Assembly: GCA_017965425.1 (NCBI GenBank)
Contig: JAGCPY010000007.1
Span: 62,001-126,000, forward strand
Source: Bacteroidaceae bacterium
GTDB lineage: Bacteria > Bacteroidota > Bacteroidia > Bacteroidales > Bacteroidaceae
Length of the DNA: 64,000 nt
Direction: 5' to 3'
A program made the position numbers and the translations under genes. The notes under the pieces were generated by a model, which was not told the origin of the DNA, made no database searches, and saw nothing but the letters and a program-made list of their open reading frames with translations. Below are positions 37,506 to 46,637 of the stretch, piece after piece; the first letter of the stretch is position 1; every line of letters starts with the position of its first letter.

Positions 37506-38261
37506 TTATTTCATTTTCGTTTTCAATAACACTTCGGCACGTGCCAAATCCTCTGGTGTATCAATACTGATGGTTTCTTCTTGTGTAATACCAACTTGTA
37601 TGTGATAACCCGCCTGCAACCAACGCAGTTGCTCCAAACTCTCTGCCATCTCTAAAGGTGACGGTGGAAGTGCAGTAATCTCAGCCAAGACTGCCGGACG
37701 ATAAGCATAAAGGCCGATATGTTTATAGAATGTTTGCATCGACAACCACTCGGAACGGTCAACATCTCTTAAATATGGAATCACGCTGCGACTAAAATAG
37801 AGTGCACGGCCAAAGTCGTCAAGTACTACCTTCGGAAAGTTAGGATTCTCCAATGCCGTCCATCCATCTAGAGACGTAAAAGGTTTCACCAACGTGGCAA
37901 TCTGCGTTTTTGGATGATCGAAACAATGTTGAATGGCTAGCAAGTGAGAGGGCTGAATGAGGGGTTCATCGCCTTGGATGTTGACGACGACATCATATTC
38001 TTTGTCCCATTTCTTATAAGCTTCATCAACGCGGTCCGTGCCACTTTTATGATGAATACTGGTCATGACGGCCTTACCGCCAAAGGCCTTCACGGCATCA
38101 CAGATTCGTTCGTCGTCTGTTGCCACAACAGCTTCATCCAGCACGCTTTCGACGGCTTTGTACACATGTTCTATGACAGTCTTTCCACACAACTTCGCCA
38201 ATGGCTTGGCGGGAAAGCGCGTCGAAGCATAGCGAGCAGGAATAATACCAATAAATGTCAT
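37506..38261 (-). CDS. kdsB: 3-deoxy-manno-octulosonate cytidylyltransferase
   Basis: 251 residues, as usual. Activates Kdo as CMP-Kdo for lipopolysaccharide core synthesis in the cytoplasm. The signature FIGIIPARYASTRFPAKPLA opens the protein, with VVNIQGDEPLI, DGWTALENPNFPKVV and HIGLYAYRPAVL further on. It diverges from folK with a 65-base gap. dnaB follows on the same strand. Confidence 0.95.
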   Translation of the reverse strand: MTFIGIIPARYASTRFPAKPLAKLCGKTVIEHVYKAVESVLDEAVVATDDERICDAVKAFGGKAVMTSIHHKSGTDRVDEAYKKWDKEYDVVVNIQGDEPLIQPSHLLAIQHCFDHPKTQIATLVKPFTSLDGWTALENPNFPKVVLDDFGRALYFSRSVIPYLRDVDRSEWLSMQTFYKHIGLYAYRPAVLAEITALPPSPLEMAESLEQLRWLQAGYHIQVGITQEETISIDTPEDLARAEVLLKTKMK

Positions 38262-38326
38262 ATAACTTATGTTAAAACTTTCTTCAAATGATATACGTTT
38301 GTAAACTTTCCCCTACTTTTGTGGGC

Positions 38327-38722
38327 ATGAAAGAAATACATACCTTCTATATTGGCATTGGCACGAACCTATCAGCAGCAGGAATGATACTGCGTTGGAC
38401 TCATCGGCAGTTGGAAAACACATTCCAAGGAAAAGCCCGATATAGCCGTCCGTTGCAAACCCGCCCTATAGACTTCCCGAATCCTGCGACTTTCACCAAT
38501 CAGTTGGTGGTCTTTGAAACGCCGACTCCTCGTGAACAGGTCGAGACTTTGCTGAAAGACATAGAACGTCTGGCTGGGCGCACGACGACTGACAAAGGAC
38601 GTGGCATTGTGAGACTTGATCTGGACTTGCTGATGGCAGACGGTGAAGTCATCCGCCCCAAAGACTGGCAACGACCTTACATCCGCCAAGCTTTCGAAGA
38701 GCTGAATGGGCAAGAGATATGA
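38327..38722 (+). CDS. folK: HPPK (7,8-dihydro-6-hydroxymethylpterin pyrophosphokinase)-like protein, short
   Basis: 131 residues from ATG 38327; the frame could also start at 38288, but MKEIHTFYIGIGTN matches the family start. HPPK transfers pyrophosphate from ATP to the pterin in folate synthesis. The YIGIGTN start, RYSRPLQTRPIDFPNP, and the metal-binding Asp pair in RLDLDLLMADGEVIRP are seen. At 131 residues it is shorter than the usual 155-165, mainly in the middle and at the C-terminus, so it may be a diverged branch. A -7-like TACTTTTG (38314-38321) ends 5 bases before the ATG, hinting at a leaderless transcript. Confidence 0.75.
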   Translation: MKEIHTFYIGIGTNLSAAGMILRWTHRQLENTFQGKARYSRPLQTRPIDFPNPATFTNQLVVFETPTPREQVETLLKDIERLAGRTTTDKGRGIVRLDLDLLMADGEVIRPKDWQRPYIRQAFEELNGQEI

Positions 38723-38751
38723 ATCCCGTTCCTTCATATCGTTGATACTCA

Positions 38752-41091
38752 TCATTGTGGTGAATCGAAAAGGTCATCGAGTCCACCCACATCTTCTACA
38801 GACTCTTCTTCACTGATATTCATCGAGGTCTGACAGGGATCGAACCCAGCAGGCATGACAAAGTCTTCCGTAGGAGAATAGCCTAATTGAGGATTGGCAT
38901 ACACCTTCTTGAGAAAAGCGGCACAGATGGGAAGAGCAGACGATGCACCTTGCCCGTAGGCCATGCTGTTGAAGTGTACGTCACGTTCGTCTCCGCCCAC
39001 CCATGCACCAAATGCCATCGAGGGAGTGTATCCAACAAACCAGCCATCTGAATTATCATTGGTGGTGCCTGTCTTACCAGCCATCGGCGCTTTGATACCG
39101 TAGCGGAAACGCATACGCGAACCCGTTCCTCCGTCAATGACGCCACGCATGAGAACTATCATCTTTAATGCACTTTCTTCACTGATGACTTCATTCATCG
39201 CCGGAGAGAACTCTCCCACTATATTACCGTCACTGTCTTCGATGTGCGTCACAAATAGTGGTGATGTTCGAATGCCGCCATTAGCAAATGCCGTATAGGC
39301 CGAAACCATCTCGATGACAGAAATGTCACACGGTCCGAGACACAAGGAAAGTGATGGATGGATATCTTGGTTCTTGATGCCGTATTCATGCAACAGACGA
39401 ACGAATGCAGACGGATTCAAATGACTCATCAAATAAGCGGAAATCCAGTTATTTGACTGAGCCAACCCCCATTTCAATGTAACCATTTCACCATAGCGGG
39501 CTCGACTTCCATTGCGAGGTGTCCAGGTTTGGTCGCCAATATGATAGGTCTGTTGCACGTTCGGCACCAGGTCACACGGACTCCATCCATTCTCCATCGC
39601 CAATGAATAAAGGTATGGCTTGATGGTCGAACCCACTTGCCGACGCCCCATCCCGGCCATGTCGTACTGGAAATGTCGATAATTCAATCCGCCAACGTAA
39701 GCTTTTACCTGCCCCGTCCGCGTGTCCATGCACACAAATCCTGAACGCAGGAAACGCTTGTAGTATTTGATGCTGTCAAGAGGCGTCATCACCGTATCGA
39801 TGTCGCCCTTGGCCGTATAGACAGTCATCTCCATCGGGGTGTTGAAAGCCTTTTCTATGGCAGCGGCGTCGAAGCCTGCCTGTTTCATCAAGATGTAACG
39901 TTCGCTCTGATGCATGGCCCGTTGCAGGTTCTTCTTCACTTTGTCCATACCAATTTCAGCTGCATAGGGAGCGTTTGCCTTTCCTTTGCGTTCGGCATTG
40001 AAAAGAGGTTGCAAGAAGCCTGCCACATGGTCTAGCATGGCATCCTCAGCATAACGTTGCATCCGACTGTCAATGGAGGTGTGGATCTTCAGACCGTCGG
40101 TGTAAATGTTATAATTGGATCCGTCTTTCTTCTTGTTTTTATTACACCATCCATACAGCGGGTCGGTTTCCCATGCCAGGCTGTCCTCATAGAACTTCTG
40201 CTTTTGCCATGAAGCATATTGACTACGCTGAGGCTTTTTGGCCATCAAAATAGTTCGCAAGTATTCACGCAGATAGGTGGCTTCTCCCTCTTTATGATCT
40301 ACGCGTTGGAAGTTCAGTTCCACAGGTTTTTGTGCAAGGCTGTCAGCCTCGGCTTTGTTCAAGAAGCCAGCTTTCACCATCTGTCCAAGCACTGTGTTCC
40401 GTCGCTGAGTGGCCAGTTCTACATGGCGCACGGGATTATAGTATGAAGGATTCTTGCACATGCCGATGAGCATAGCACTCTCGTTAATCGTCAAATCCTT
40501 CGGTTCTTTGTTGAAATATGTCTTAGCGGCTGTCTTCAAACCCACTGCATTGTGCAGGAAGTCGAAGTAATTGAGATACATCGTGATGATTTCCTCTTTC
40601 GTGTAGAGACGTTCGAGCTGTACGGCAATCACCCATTCAATGGGCTTCTGCATCAAGCGTTCTTCCACGCTGCCAGCCTGCGATGAATAGACCTGCTTAG
40701 CCAGCTGTTGCGTAATTGTGCTACCTCCGCCCGCGTTCTTCTGGCGAAGCAAACCACGCTTGATAACGGCACGCATGAGTGCACGGAAGTCGATGCCAGA
40801 GTGTTCATAAAAGCGAACATCTTCCGTGGCCACCAATGCCTGAACAGTCGAAGGGGCTATGTCTTCATAGCTCACGAATATGCGGTTGGCACGCTGGTAG
40901 CTCCACGTCCCCAACAGTCGTCCGTCTGCAGAGAGAACTTGCGAGGCAAACTTGTTGACGGGATTCTCCAGCTGATGCAAATCGGGCATATAACCGATAT
41001 AGCCTTTGGCGATAGCCCAAAATGCGGTGCCAGTGACAGCCACGACTATAAACAGTAGAACCCAAAGCACAATAAAAAACTTCTTTCTCAT
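38752..41091 (-). CDS. Class A penicillin-binding protein 1A
   Basis: 779 residues. Bifunctional inner-membrane enzyme that polymerises and cross-links peptidoglycan. The N-terminal membrane anchor spans about residues 5-28. The GT51 transglycosylase is at about 60-235, with catalytic Glu in ATEDVRFYEHSGID and the GGGSTITQQLAKQ motif. The transpeptidase follows: SxxK is GSTIKPYLYSLA, SxN is AQSNNWISAY, and KTG is AGKTGTTNDNSDGWF. The acidic C-terminus (NISEEESVEDVGGLDDLFD) is low complexity. It converges with folK across 29 bases. PbpF/MrcA-type names are used for homologues. Confidence 0.94.
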   Translation of the reverse strand: MRKKFFIVLWVLLFIVVAVTGTAFWAIAKGYIGYMPDLHQLENPVNKFASQVLSADGRLLGTWSYQRANRIFVSYEDIAPSTVQALVATEDVRFYEHSGIDFRALMRAVIKRGLLRQKNAGGGSTITQQLAKQVYSSQAGSVEERLMQKPIEWVIAVQLERLYTKEEIITMYLNYFDFLHNAVGLKTAAKTYFNKEPKDLTINESAMLIGMCKNPSYYNPVRHVELATQRRNTVLGQMVKAGFLNKAEADSLAQKPVELNFQRVDHKEGEATYLREYLRTILMAKKPQRSQYASWQKQKFYEDSLAWETDPLYGWCNKNKKKDGSNYNIYTDGLKIHTSIDSRMQRYAEDAMLDHVAGFLQPLFNAERKGKANAPYAAEIGMDKVKKNLQRAMHQSERYILMKQAGFDAAAIEKAFNTPMEMTVYTAKGDIDTVMTPLDSIKYYKRFLRSGFVCMDTRTGQVKAYVGGLNYRHFQYDMAGMGRRQVGSTIKPYLYSLAMENGWSPCDLVPNVQQTYHIGDQTWTPRNGSRARYGEMVTLKWGLAQSNNWISAYLMSHLNPSAFVRLLHEYGIKNQDIHPSLSLCLGPCDISVIEMVSAYTAFANGGIRTSPLFVTHIEDSDGNIVGEFSPAMNEVISEESALKMIVLMRGVIDGGTGSRMRFRYGIKAPMAGKTGTTNDNSDGWFVGYTPSMAFGAWVGGDERDVHFNSMAYGQGASSALPICAAFLKKVYANPQLGYSPTEDFVMPAGFDPCQTSMNISEEESVEDVGGLDDLFDSPQ

Positions 41092-41265
41092 GTTTTTCGG
41101 TCAGGAAATGGGTTGCAAATATACGCCTTTTCTGCCGAAACTACTCACAAAAAAGAAGAAAAGTACTTTTTTTTATCTATCTTTGTAAACTAACACCTCT
41201 TTGATGATGTTCGTTCCAGGGTTTTAACCTAAATTTGCCTACGAAAAACAATGTAAGCAGAAAAG

Positions 41266-42210
41266 ATGAACAGAAGTTTCGTTACCATTGCCGAACATTC
41301 ACGTGAGAAGATAGAGTATCTCATTCGTATGGCTGAAGAATTTGAGCGCCATCCGAATCGTCTTCTCCTTCAGGGACGCGTCGTGGCCACCCTCTTCTTC
41401 GAGCCCAGTACACGCACACGCCTCAGTTTTGAAACGGCAGCCAATCGCCTGGGGGCACGTGTCATCGGATTCGCTGATCCCAAGGTGACAAGCGGAACCA
41501 AAGGCGAGACGCTGAAAGACACCATCATGATGGTCTCTAACTATGCCGACATCATCGTCATGCGACACTATCTTGAAGGAGCTGCACGCTATGCCAGTGA
41601 GATTGCCCCCGTACCCATCGTCAATGCCGGTGATGGTGCCAACCAGCATCCTTCACAGACAATGCTCGACCTATATACAATCTATCAGACTCAAGGCACA
41701 CTCGATCATCTGAACATCTATCTCGTCGGTGACTTGAAGTATGGACGCACCGTGCACAGCCTACTTATGGCCATGCGCCATTTCAACCCCACTTTCCACT
41801 TCATCGCTCCTGACGAGTTGGCCATGCCACAGACCTACAAGGACTATTGCCTACAGCATGGCATCCGATATGTGGAACATCAGGACTTTGATGCAGATGT
41901 AATTTCCGGAGCTGACATTTTATATATGACGCGCGTGCAACGTGAACGGTTCACAGATTTGATGGAATACGAGCATGTGAAAGACCGCTACCTCCTCAAG
42001 TTGGATATGCTCTCCAAGGCACGCCCGAACATGCGCATCCTCCATCCCCTGCCACGTGTGAACGAAATCGAGTATAGCATCGATGACGACCCTCACGCCT
42101 ATTACTTCCAGCAGGCTCGCAACGGCCTCTTTACACGCGAAGCCATCATCTGCGATGCGCTCGGCATCACGCTCCAACAAGTCCAGAACGATTCTTCGAT
42201 CATCCAATAA
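41266..42210 (+). CDS. pyrB: Aspartate carbamoyltransferase catalytic subunit
   Basis: 314 residues, close to the usual 306-310. Joins carbamoyl phosphate and aspartate in the first committed step of pyrimidine synthesis. The carbamoyl-phosphate loop [52 protein letters not shown] and HPLPRVNEI are all present. A -7 box TAAATTTG lies at 41230-41237. pyrI begins 42 bases after the stop, so the two form one operon, as their joint holoenzyme requires. Confidence 0.96.
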   Translation: MNRSFVTIAEHSREKIEYLIRMAEEFERHPNRLLLQGRVVATLFFEPSTRTRLSFETAANRLGARVIGFADPKVTSGTKGETLKDTIMMVSNYADIIVMRHYLEGAARYASEIAPVPIVNAGDGANQHPSQTMLDLYTIYQTQGTLDHLNIYLVGDLKYGRTVHSLLMAMRHFNPTFHFIAPDELAMPQTYKDYCLQHGIRYVEHQDFDADVISGADILYMTRVQRERFTDLMEYEHVKDRYLLKLDMLSKARPNMRILHPLPRVNEIEYSIDDDPHAYYFQQARNGLFTREAIICDALGITLQQVQNDSSIIQ

Positions 42211-42252
42211 CCTCTATACATGTCCGGCGGTTGCGCCGTCGGAATCATCTGT

Positions 42253-42708
42253 ATGAAACGAGAACAACTCATCGTCTCTGCCCTCGACCACGGCACCGTC
42301 ATCGACCACATTCCATGCGACCGTCTCTTTGAGGTCATCAACCTCCTGCACTTGGAGCAAATGACTTCCAAAGTCACCATTGGTTTCAACCTCAAGTCCA
42401 ACAAGATGGGCACCAAGAGCATCATCAAGATTGCCGACCGCTTCTTCACCGATGAAGAACTCAACCAATTGTCTGTGGTGGCACCAAACGTGTCGCTATC
42501 GATCATTCGCGACTATGAAGTCGTTGAGAAGCGAGAAGTCTGCCTGCCAGACGAACTGCGAGGCATCATCCTCTGCAACAACCCCAAATGCATTTCCAAC
42601 AACGAACCCATGCGCACGCTGTTCCATGTCACCAACAAGCAGCAAGGCATCGTCCGTTGCCACTATTGTAATCACGAACAACACATCAAAGAAGTAAAAC
42701 TAGTATAA
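42253..42708 (+). CDS. pyrI: Aspartate carbamoyltransferase regulatory subunit
   Basis: 151 residues from ATG 42253 (an upstream in-frame start at 42220 would add 11 atypical residues). Binds CTP/ATP and confers allosteric control on PyrB. The allosteric domain begins [20 protein letters not shown]. The zinc domain has four cysteines in CNNPKC and CHYC, which hold the interface with PyrB. The order pyrB-pyrI followed directly by glyA (1-base gap) suggests one transcript. Confidence 0.95.
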   Translation: MKREQLIVSALDHGTVIDHIPCDRLFEVINLLHLEQMTSKVTIGFNLKSNKMGTKSIIKIADRFFTDEELNQLSVVAPNVSLSIIRDYEVVEKREVCLPDELRGIILCNNPKCISNNEPMRTLFHVTNKQQGIVRCHYCNHEQHIKEVKLV

Positions 42709-42709
42709 A

Positions 42710-43990
42710 ATGAAACGAGACAACACCATCTTTGAACTGATTGCGAAAGAACGTGCCCGTCAGGAACGGGGCATCGAACTCATCGCGTCCGAGAACTTCG
42801 TCAGCCCCCAAGTTATGGAAGCTATGGGGTCGCCGCTCACCAACAAATATGCCGAAGGCTACCCTGGCCACCGTTACTATGGCGGATGCCAAGTCGTGGA
42901 CGAGGTGGAGCAACTGGCCATTGACCGTGTCTGCCAACTCTTTGGGGCCGAATATGCCAACGTCCAACCCCACTCCGGCGCTCAAGCCAACGCTGCCGTC
43001 TTCCTTGCCTGCTTGAATCCGGGCGACACCTTCATGGGACTGAACCTCGACCACGGAGGCCACCTCTCCCACGGTTCACTTGTCAACACCAGCGGCATCA
43101 TCTATCGGCCTATAGGATATAATCTCAACCGCGAAACTGGTCGCGTCGATTACGACGAGATGGAACAGCTGGCACTCCAGCACAAGCCCAAGCTCCTCAT
43201 CGGCGGCGGCTCTGCCTATAGCAGGGAATGGGACTATCGCCGAATGCGAGAGATTGCTGACAAAGTGGGGGCCATTTTTATGGTGGACATGGCTCATCCC
43301 GCAGGACTCATCGCAGCTGGCCTTTTGGACAACCCATTGAAGTTTGCCCACATCGTGACTTCAACCACCCACAAGACCCTGCGCGGCCCACGCGGAGGCA
43401 TCATTCTTATGGGCAAAGACTTCGAAAATCCCTGGGGAAAGAAGACACCCAAGGGCGTTACCAAGATGATGTCCGCACTCCTTAACAGTGCCGTATTTCC
43501 TGGCATTCAAGGTGGTCCTCTGGAACACGTCATCGCAGCCAAGGCCGTGGCTTTCGGCGAAGCGCTCACTCCTGAGTTCAAAGCATACCAAACACAGGTT
43601 CAAAAGAACGCAGCAGTGCTGGCAGCAGAACTCATCAAACGTGGATTCCACATTGTCAGCGGAGGCACAGACAACCACTCGATGCTCGTCGATCTGCGTC
43701 CTAAATACCCGGAACTGACGGGCAAAGTGGCTGAAAACGCACTCGTGGCAGCAGATATCACCGTGAACAAGAACATGGTGCCATTCGACAGCCGCAGTGC
43801 CTTCCAGACCTCTGGCATCCGACTCGGAACACCCGCCATCACCACGCGTGGAGCCAAGGAAGACCTCATGGTGAAAATTGCCGAACTGATTGAGTGTGTG
43901 CTCAATGCACCTGAAGACGAAACCGTCATCGCTGCCGTCCGTAACGAGGTCAACGGAATCATGAAGGAATATCCACTCTTCGCCTACTAA
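42710..43990 (+). CDS. glyA: Serine hydroxymethyltransferase
   Basis: 426 residues. PLP enzyme interconverting serine and glycine and loading one-carbon units on tetrahydrofolate. [36 protein letters not shown] and [14 protein letters not shown] are diagnostic. The PLP lysine sits in [13 protein letters not shown] (residue about 225-230). The start is 1 base after the pyrI stop, so translation is probably coupled. The gene ends at the hairpin at 44018-44073. Confidence 0.97.
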   Translation: MKRDNTIFELIAKERARQERGIELIASENFVSPQVMEAMGSPLTNKYAEGYPGHRYYGGCQVVDEVEQLAIDRVCQLFGAEYANVQPHSGAQANAAVFLACLNPGDTFMGLNLDHGGHLSHGSLVNTSGIIYRPIGYNLNRETGRVDYDEMEQLALQHKPKLLIGGGSAYSREWDYRRMREIADKVGAIFMVDMAHPAGLIAAGLLDNPLKFAHIVTSTTHKTLRGPRGGIILMGKDFENPWGKKTPKGVTKMMSALLNSAVFPGIQGGPLEHVIAAKAVAFGEALTPEFKAYQTQVQKNAAVLAAELIKRGFHIVSGGTDNHSMLVDLRPKYPELTGKVAENALVAADITVNKNMVPFDSRSAFQTSGIRLGTPAITTRGAKEDLMVKIAELIECVLNAPEDETVIAAVRNEVNGIMKEYPLFAY

Positions 43991-44017
43991 GGCGCTGACT
44001 TGCTTCCTCCACATAAC

Positions 44018-44073
44018 GAACCTATGTTCGTGAACCTGTCAACAGAAATGAATCGGGTCACGAACATAGGTTC
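44018..44073 (+). terminator. Hairpin terminator after glyA
   Basis: GAACCTATGTTCGTGA (44018-44033) pairs perfectly with TCACGAACATAGGTTC (44058-44073). The loop is 24 bases, and TCTTTTCG follows. It lies 27 bases after the glyA stop, and its sequence is unrelated to the GTGTACAC family. Confidence 0.7.
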
Positions 44074-44226
44074 TCTTTTCGTCGGATAAAAAGTCTTCAA
44101 CCTCCTTTTTTAGAAGGACTCAGCTATGTCAAAAAGCGCAGATTCACAAATCATTGAAACGTTCAATCCTTTTTGTAAACTGCCTCATTTGCTGTTAGCC
44201 AATGCCCATTCTCCTGTTTTTTCCAT

Positions 44227-44458
44227 AAAAATCCCTCAATCCCTCACCTTTTGAAATAACCATCTGAAAGCAAAGCGATTGACGGTGAGACTTTGGTGAG
44301 GGATAGGTGAGGGATGGTGAGGAATAACGAGGTGTCGAGTTTATCTGCATGTATGATCAATCCCTCACCATCCCTCACCTATCCCTCACCAAAGTCTCAC
44401 CTATAATATTCTGTTTTCCAATTAAATAGAACTAATGGTGAGGGATTGAGGGATTTTT
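44227..44458. repeat. Phased GGTGAGGG palindrome, copy 2
   Basis: The outer arms are CCCTCAATCCCTCACC (44233-44248) and GGTGAGGGATTGAGGG (44437-44452). With the flanking A/T bases the outer inverted repeat reaches 22 bp. Inner GGTGAGGG-like units start at 44284, 44295, 44306 and 44316; mirrored units at 44362, 44372, 44383 and 44394. Distances are 43, 11, 11, 10, centre 46, 10, 11, 11, 43. The first left and last right units carry matched changes (GGTGAGAC versus GTCTCACC), so the symmetry is kept. It lies in the convergent glyA/rnfA gap. Confidence 0.92.
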
Positions 44459-44510
44459 GATGAAAAAGCGATGTATAGTGGGTGTGATGAATAATTATTT
44501 CTAAACAATC

Positions 44511-44560
44511 TGCCTGGAACGTGTACACCCTACAAATAGAAGGTGTACACGTTCCAGGCA
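44511..44560. terminator. GTGTACAC hairpin, 19-bp perfect stem
   Basis: TGCCTGGAACGTGTACACC (44511-44529) pairs with GGTGTACACGTTCCAGGCA (44542-44560), with a 12-base loop. It begins 52 bases after phased palindrome copy 2 and ends 28 bases from the rnfA stop. Probably a terminator for the rnf operon on the minus strand, and possibly two-way. Confidence 0.65.
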
Positions 44561-44588
44561 AAACGTGTGCATGTTCTCGCGACTGGGG

Positions 44589-45206
44589 TCAGATTCCGAA
44601 GACCTTGGCGAGACCGTTATCTACACCACCGAAGCCCATGAAGGCCATGGCCAAGAGGCCAGCGACGACGAGGGCGATGGGCATGCCCTGCATTCCCTTG
44701 GGGACGTCCATCGTAGCCAGTTGCTCACGGATGGCAGCGAAGATGGTCAGTGCCAGGCCGAAGCCGAGGGCGGTGCTGACGGCATAGACGACACCGGTGA
44801 GGAGATTGGGCTCGATGCCCTGGGAGTTGTAAGTGCCCTGTGCCACGAGGATGGCAACGCCGAGGATGGCGCAGTTCGTGGTGATGAGGGGCAGGAAGAC
44901 GCCGAGGGCTTGGTAGAGGGCAGGCGACACCTTCTTCAGAATGATCTCCACCATCTGCACGAGGGCAGCGATGACGAGGATGAAGGCGATGGTCTGCAGG
45001 TATTCGAGGTTGTAGCTCTCCAAGAGACCTTGGATGAGGTAAGTCACGATGGTAGCTATCGTGAGCACGAAGGCCACAGCGGCGGACATGCCGAGGGCAG
45101 TGTCCACTTTCTTCGACACACCGAGGAAGGGGCAGATTCCGAGGAACTGCGAGAACACGATATTGTTGACGAAGATGGCCGAGAAGAATATTAAGAGATA
45201 AGCCAT
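44589..45206 (-). CDS. rnfA: Rnf complex subunit RnfA
   Basis: 205 residues from ATG 45206 (MAYLLIFFSAIFVNNIVFSQ; an in-frame TTG two codons upstream is less likely). Integral membrane subunit with six helices, homologous to RnfE and NqrE. The Rnf complex couples ferredoxin:NAD+ electron transfer to Na+ or H+ pumping. QFLGICPFLGVSKKVDTA and FLPLITTNCAILGVAIL carry the conserved cysteines of the membrane iron-sulfur centre. Last gene of rseC-rnfBCDGEA, separated from rnfE by a 156-bp repeat element. Confidence 0.94.
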   Translation of the reverse strand: MAYLLIFFSAIFVNNIVFSQFLGICPFLGVSKKVDTALGMSAAVAFVLTIATIVTYLIQGLLESYNLEYLQTIAFILVIAALVQMVEIILKKVSPALYQALGVFLPLITTNCAILGVAILVAQGTYNSQGIEPNLLTGVVYAVSTALGFGLALTIFAAIREQLATMDVPKGMQGMPIALVVAGLLAMAFMGFGGVDNGLAKVFGI

Positions 45207-45213
45207 AATCAAA

Positions 45214-45369
45214 GACCCACCCCCCTGCCCCTCCCTTGTAGAGAGGGGAGTATAATGTATTAGCTATGGGGAGCTATTAGGGTCATTCTTTTAATGATGT
45301 TTACTATTCTTATTGCATTTCTTGAAATGTAACCACTCCCTCCCTACAAGGGAGGGTGAGGGGTGGGTC
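45214..45369 (-). repeat. G/C-rich inverted-repeat element, copy b (rnfE-rnfA spacer)
   Basis: The left arm begins GACCCACCCCCCTGCCCCTC at 45214, continuing CCTTGTAGAGAGGGG. The right arm ends AGGGTGAGGGGTGGGTC at 45369, after CTCCCTCCCTACAAGGG. The outer ends GACCCACCC and GGGTGGGTC are perfect inverses. Each arm also folds on itself. It fills the whole gap from the rnfE stop codon to 8 bases before the rnfA start, so the operon mRNA must contain a large stem-loop here. Confidence 0.8.
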
Positions 45370-45953
45370 TAAATCTTCGCCGTCTTCTTCACGATGGCAA
45401 TCAGGTAGCCGAGGGCGATGAAAGCACCGGGGGCGAGGACGAAGAGGAGCATGCCGTAGTTCTCGGAGTAGAGGGTAGTGCCAAAGAGCTTGCCTGTGCC
45501 GAGGATCTCGCGGATGCCGCCAAGCAGTGTGAGGGCGATGGTGAAGCCGAGGCCGATGCCGATGCCGTCGAAGATGCTCTCCACAGGGCCGTGCTTGGCT
45601 GCAAAGGCTTCGGCACGACCAAGGATGATGCAGTTCACGACGATGAGGGGGATGAACAGACCGAGGGTCTTATAGACCTCGGGCGTGTAGGCTTGCATGA
45701 ACATCTGCAGGGCAGTGACGAGGGAGGCAATCACGACGATGTACGAGGGGATGCGCACCTGATCGGGGATGAGGCTCTTGATGCACGAGATGATGAAGTT
45801 GGAGAAGATGAGGACAGCCATCGTGGCCAGACCCATCGACATACCATTCACGGCGCTGGAGGTGGTTCCCAGCGTGGGGCACATACCGAGGAGAAGGACG
45901 AAGGTGGGGTTCTCCTTGAGGATGCCGTTCCACAAAATAGACAAGTATTTCAT
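45369..45953 (-). CDS. rnfE: Rnf complex subunit RnfE
   Basis: 194 residues, with six membrane helices, homologous to RnfA. NPTFVLLLGMCPTLGTTSSA and IPLIVVNCIILGRAEAFA carry the paired cysteines that sit opposite those of RnfA. LGGIREILGTGKLFG and APGAFIALGYLIAI are family-typical. It lies 18 bases after the rnfG stop. Its stop codon TAG overlaps the outer end of repeat copy b. Confidence 0.94.
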   Translation of the reverse strand: MKYLSILWNGILKENPTFVLLLGMCPTLGTTSSAVNGMSMGLATMAVLIFSNFIISCIKSLIPDQVRIPSYIVVIASLVTALQMFMQAYTPEVYKTLGLFIPLIVVNCIILGRAEAFAAKHGPVESIFDGIGIGLGFTIALTLLGGIREILGTGKLFGTTLYSENYGMLLFVLAPGAFIALGYLIAIVKKTAKI

Positions 45954-45971
45954 AATCGTTTCTCCTTTAGT

Positions 45972-46637
45972 TTAGTTTTGGGATTGTCCCTCGGCAGAAA
46001 CCTCGGGCACAGTGACTTCTTCAGGGGCGACTTTAGCGTGCTGCTGGGCAGAAGCTCCGCTTTGTGCATCAGCCTGTGCGGAAGCACCGGCGTAGGCATG
46101 GAAGGCCACGTTGACGGCACGGAGGAAGGCGCGTGAGGTGATGGTGGAAGCGGTGATGGCATCCACGTCGCCGCCGTCCTTGCTGACGGTGAGCTCCTTC
46201 TCGCCGGGGTTCTTGCCGATGATGTCGCCCTTCTGTCCCTTCTGGAACCAGTCGCCAGCCTTGGCACCGAGGCCCGGCGTCTCGGCATGTTCGAGGACGG
46301 TGTAACCCTTGATGGACCCCTCATCGGCAAAACCGACGAGCACACTCAGCTTGCCGCCGAAGCCATTGGGGTCGATAGCCTGCACGGCGACGCCTTTATC
46401 GGTGGCATAGATGATGACAGGATTGCCGTTGGCATCCTCGACCTCTTTGGTCTCCTGCACCTGGGCATCGGAAACGCCCAGCACGGTGTTGATGCCTTCG
46501 GCAAGGGTGCGAGCCTTGTTCTCTTCAATAGGGCCTGCGGTCATCTTGTTGACATAGGCCAAAGCACCTGCGGCGATGACCGAGATGAGGGTCAGCACGC
46601 AAAGCATATTAGGTAGGGTTGATGGTAGTTTTTTCAT
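45972..46637 (-). CDS. rnfG: Rnf complex subunit RnfG (covalent FMN)
   Basis: 221 residues with one N-terminal membrane helix (about 10-30) and a periplasmic FMN-binding domain. HAETPGLGAKAGDWF is the family hallmark. The segment DAITASTITSRAFLRAV (about 159-175) contains the threonine that accepts FMN (probably T165 in TASTIT). The attachment enzyme ApbE is encoded at 56201. A low-complexity A/Q/S-rich tail follows. The start overlaps the rnfD stop by 4 bases (ATGA), so it would be coupled to translation of the 3' part of rnfD. Confidence 0.92.
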   Translation of the reverse strand: MKKLPSTLPNMLCVLTLISVIAAGALAYVNKMTAGPIEENKARTLAEGINTVLGVSDAQVQETKEVEDANGNPVIIYATDKGVAVQAIDPNGFGGKLSVLVGFADEGSIKGYTVLEHAETPGLGAKAGDWFQKGQKGDIIGKNPGEKELTVSKDGGDVDAITASTITSRAFLRAVNVAFHAYAGASAQADAQSGASAQQHAKVAPEEVTVPEVSAEGQSQN

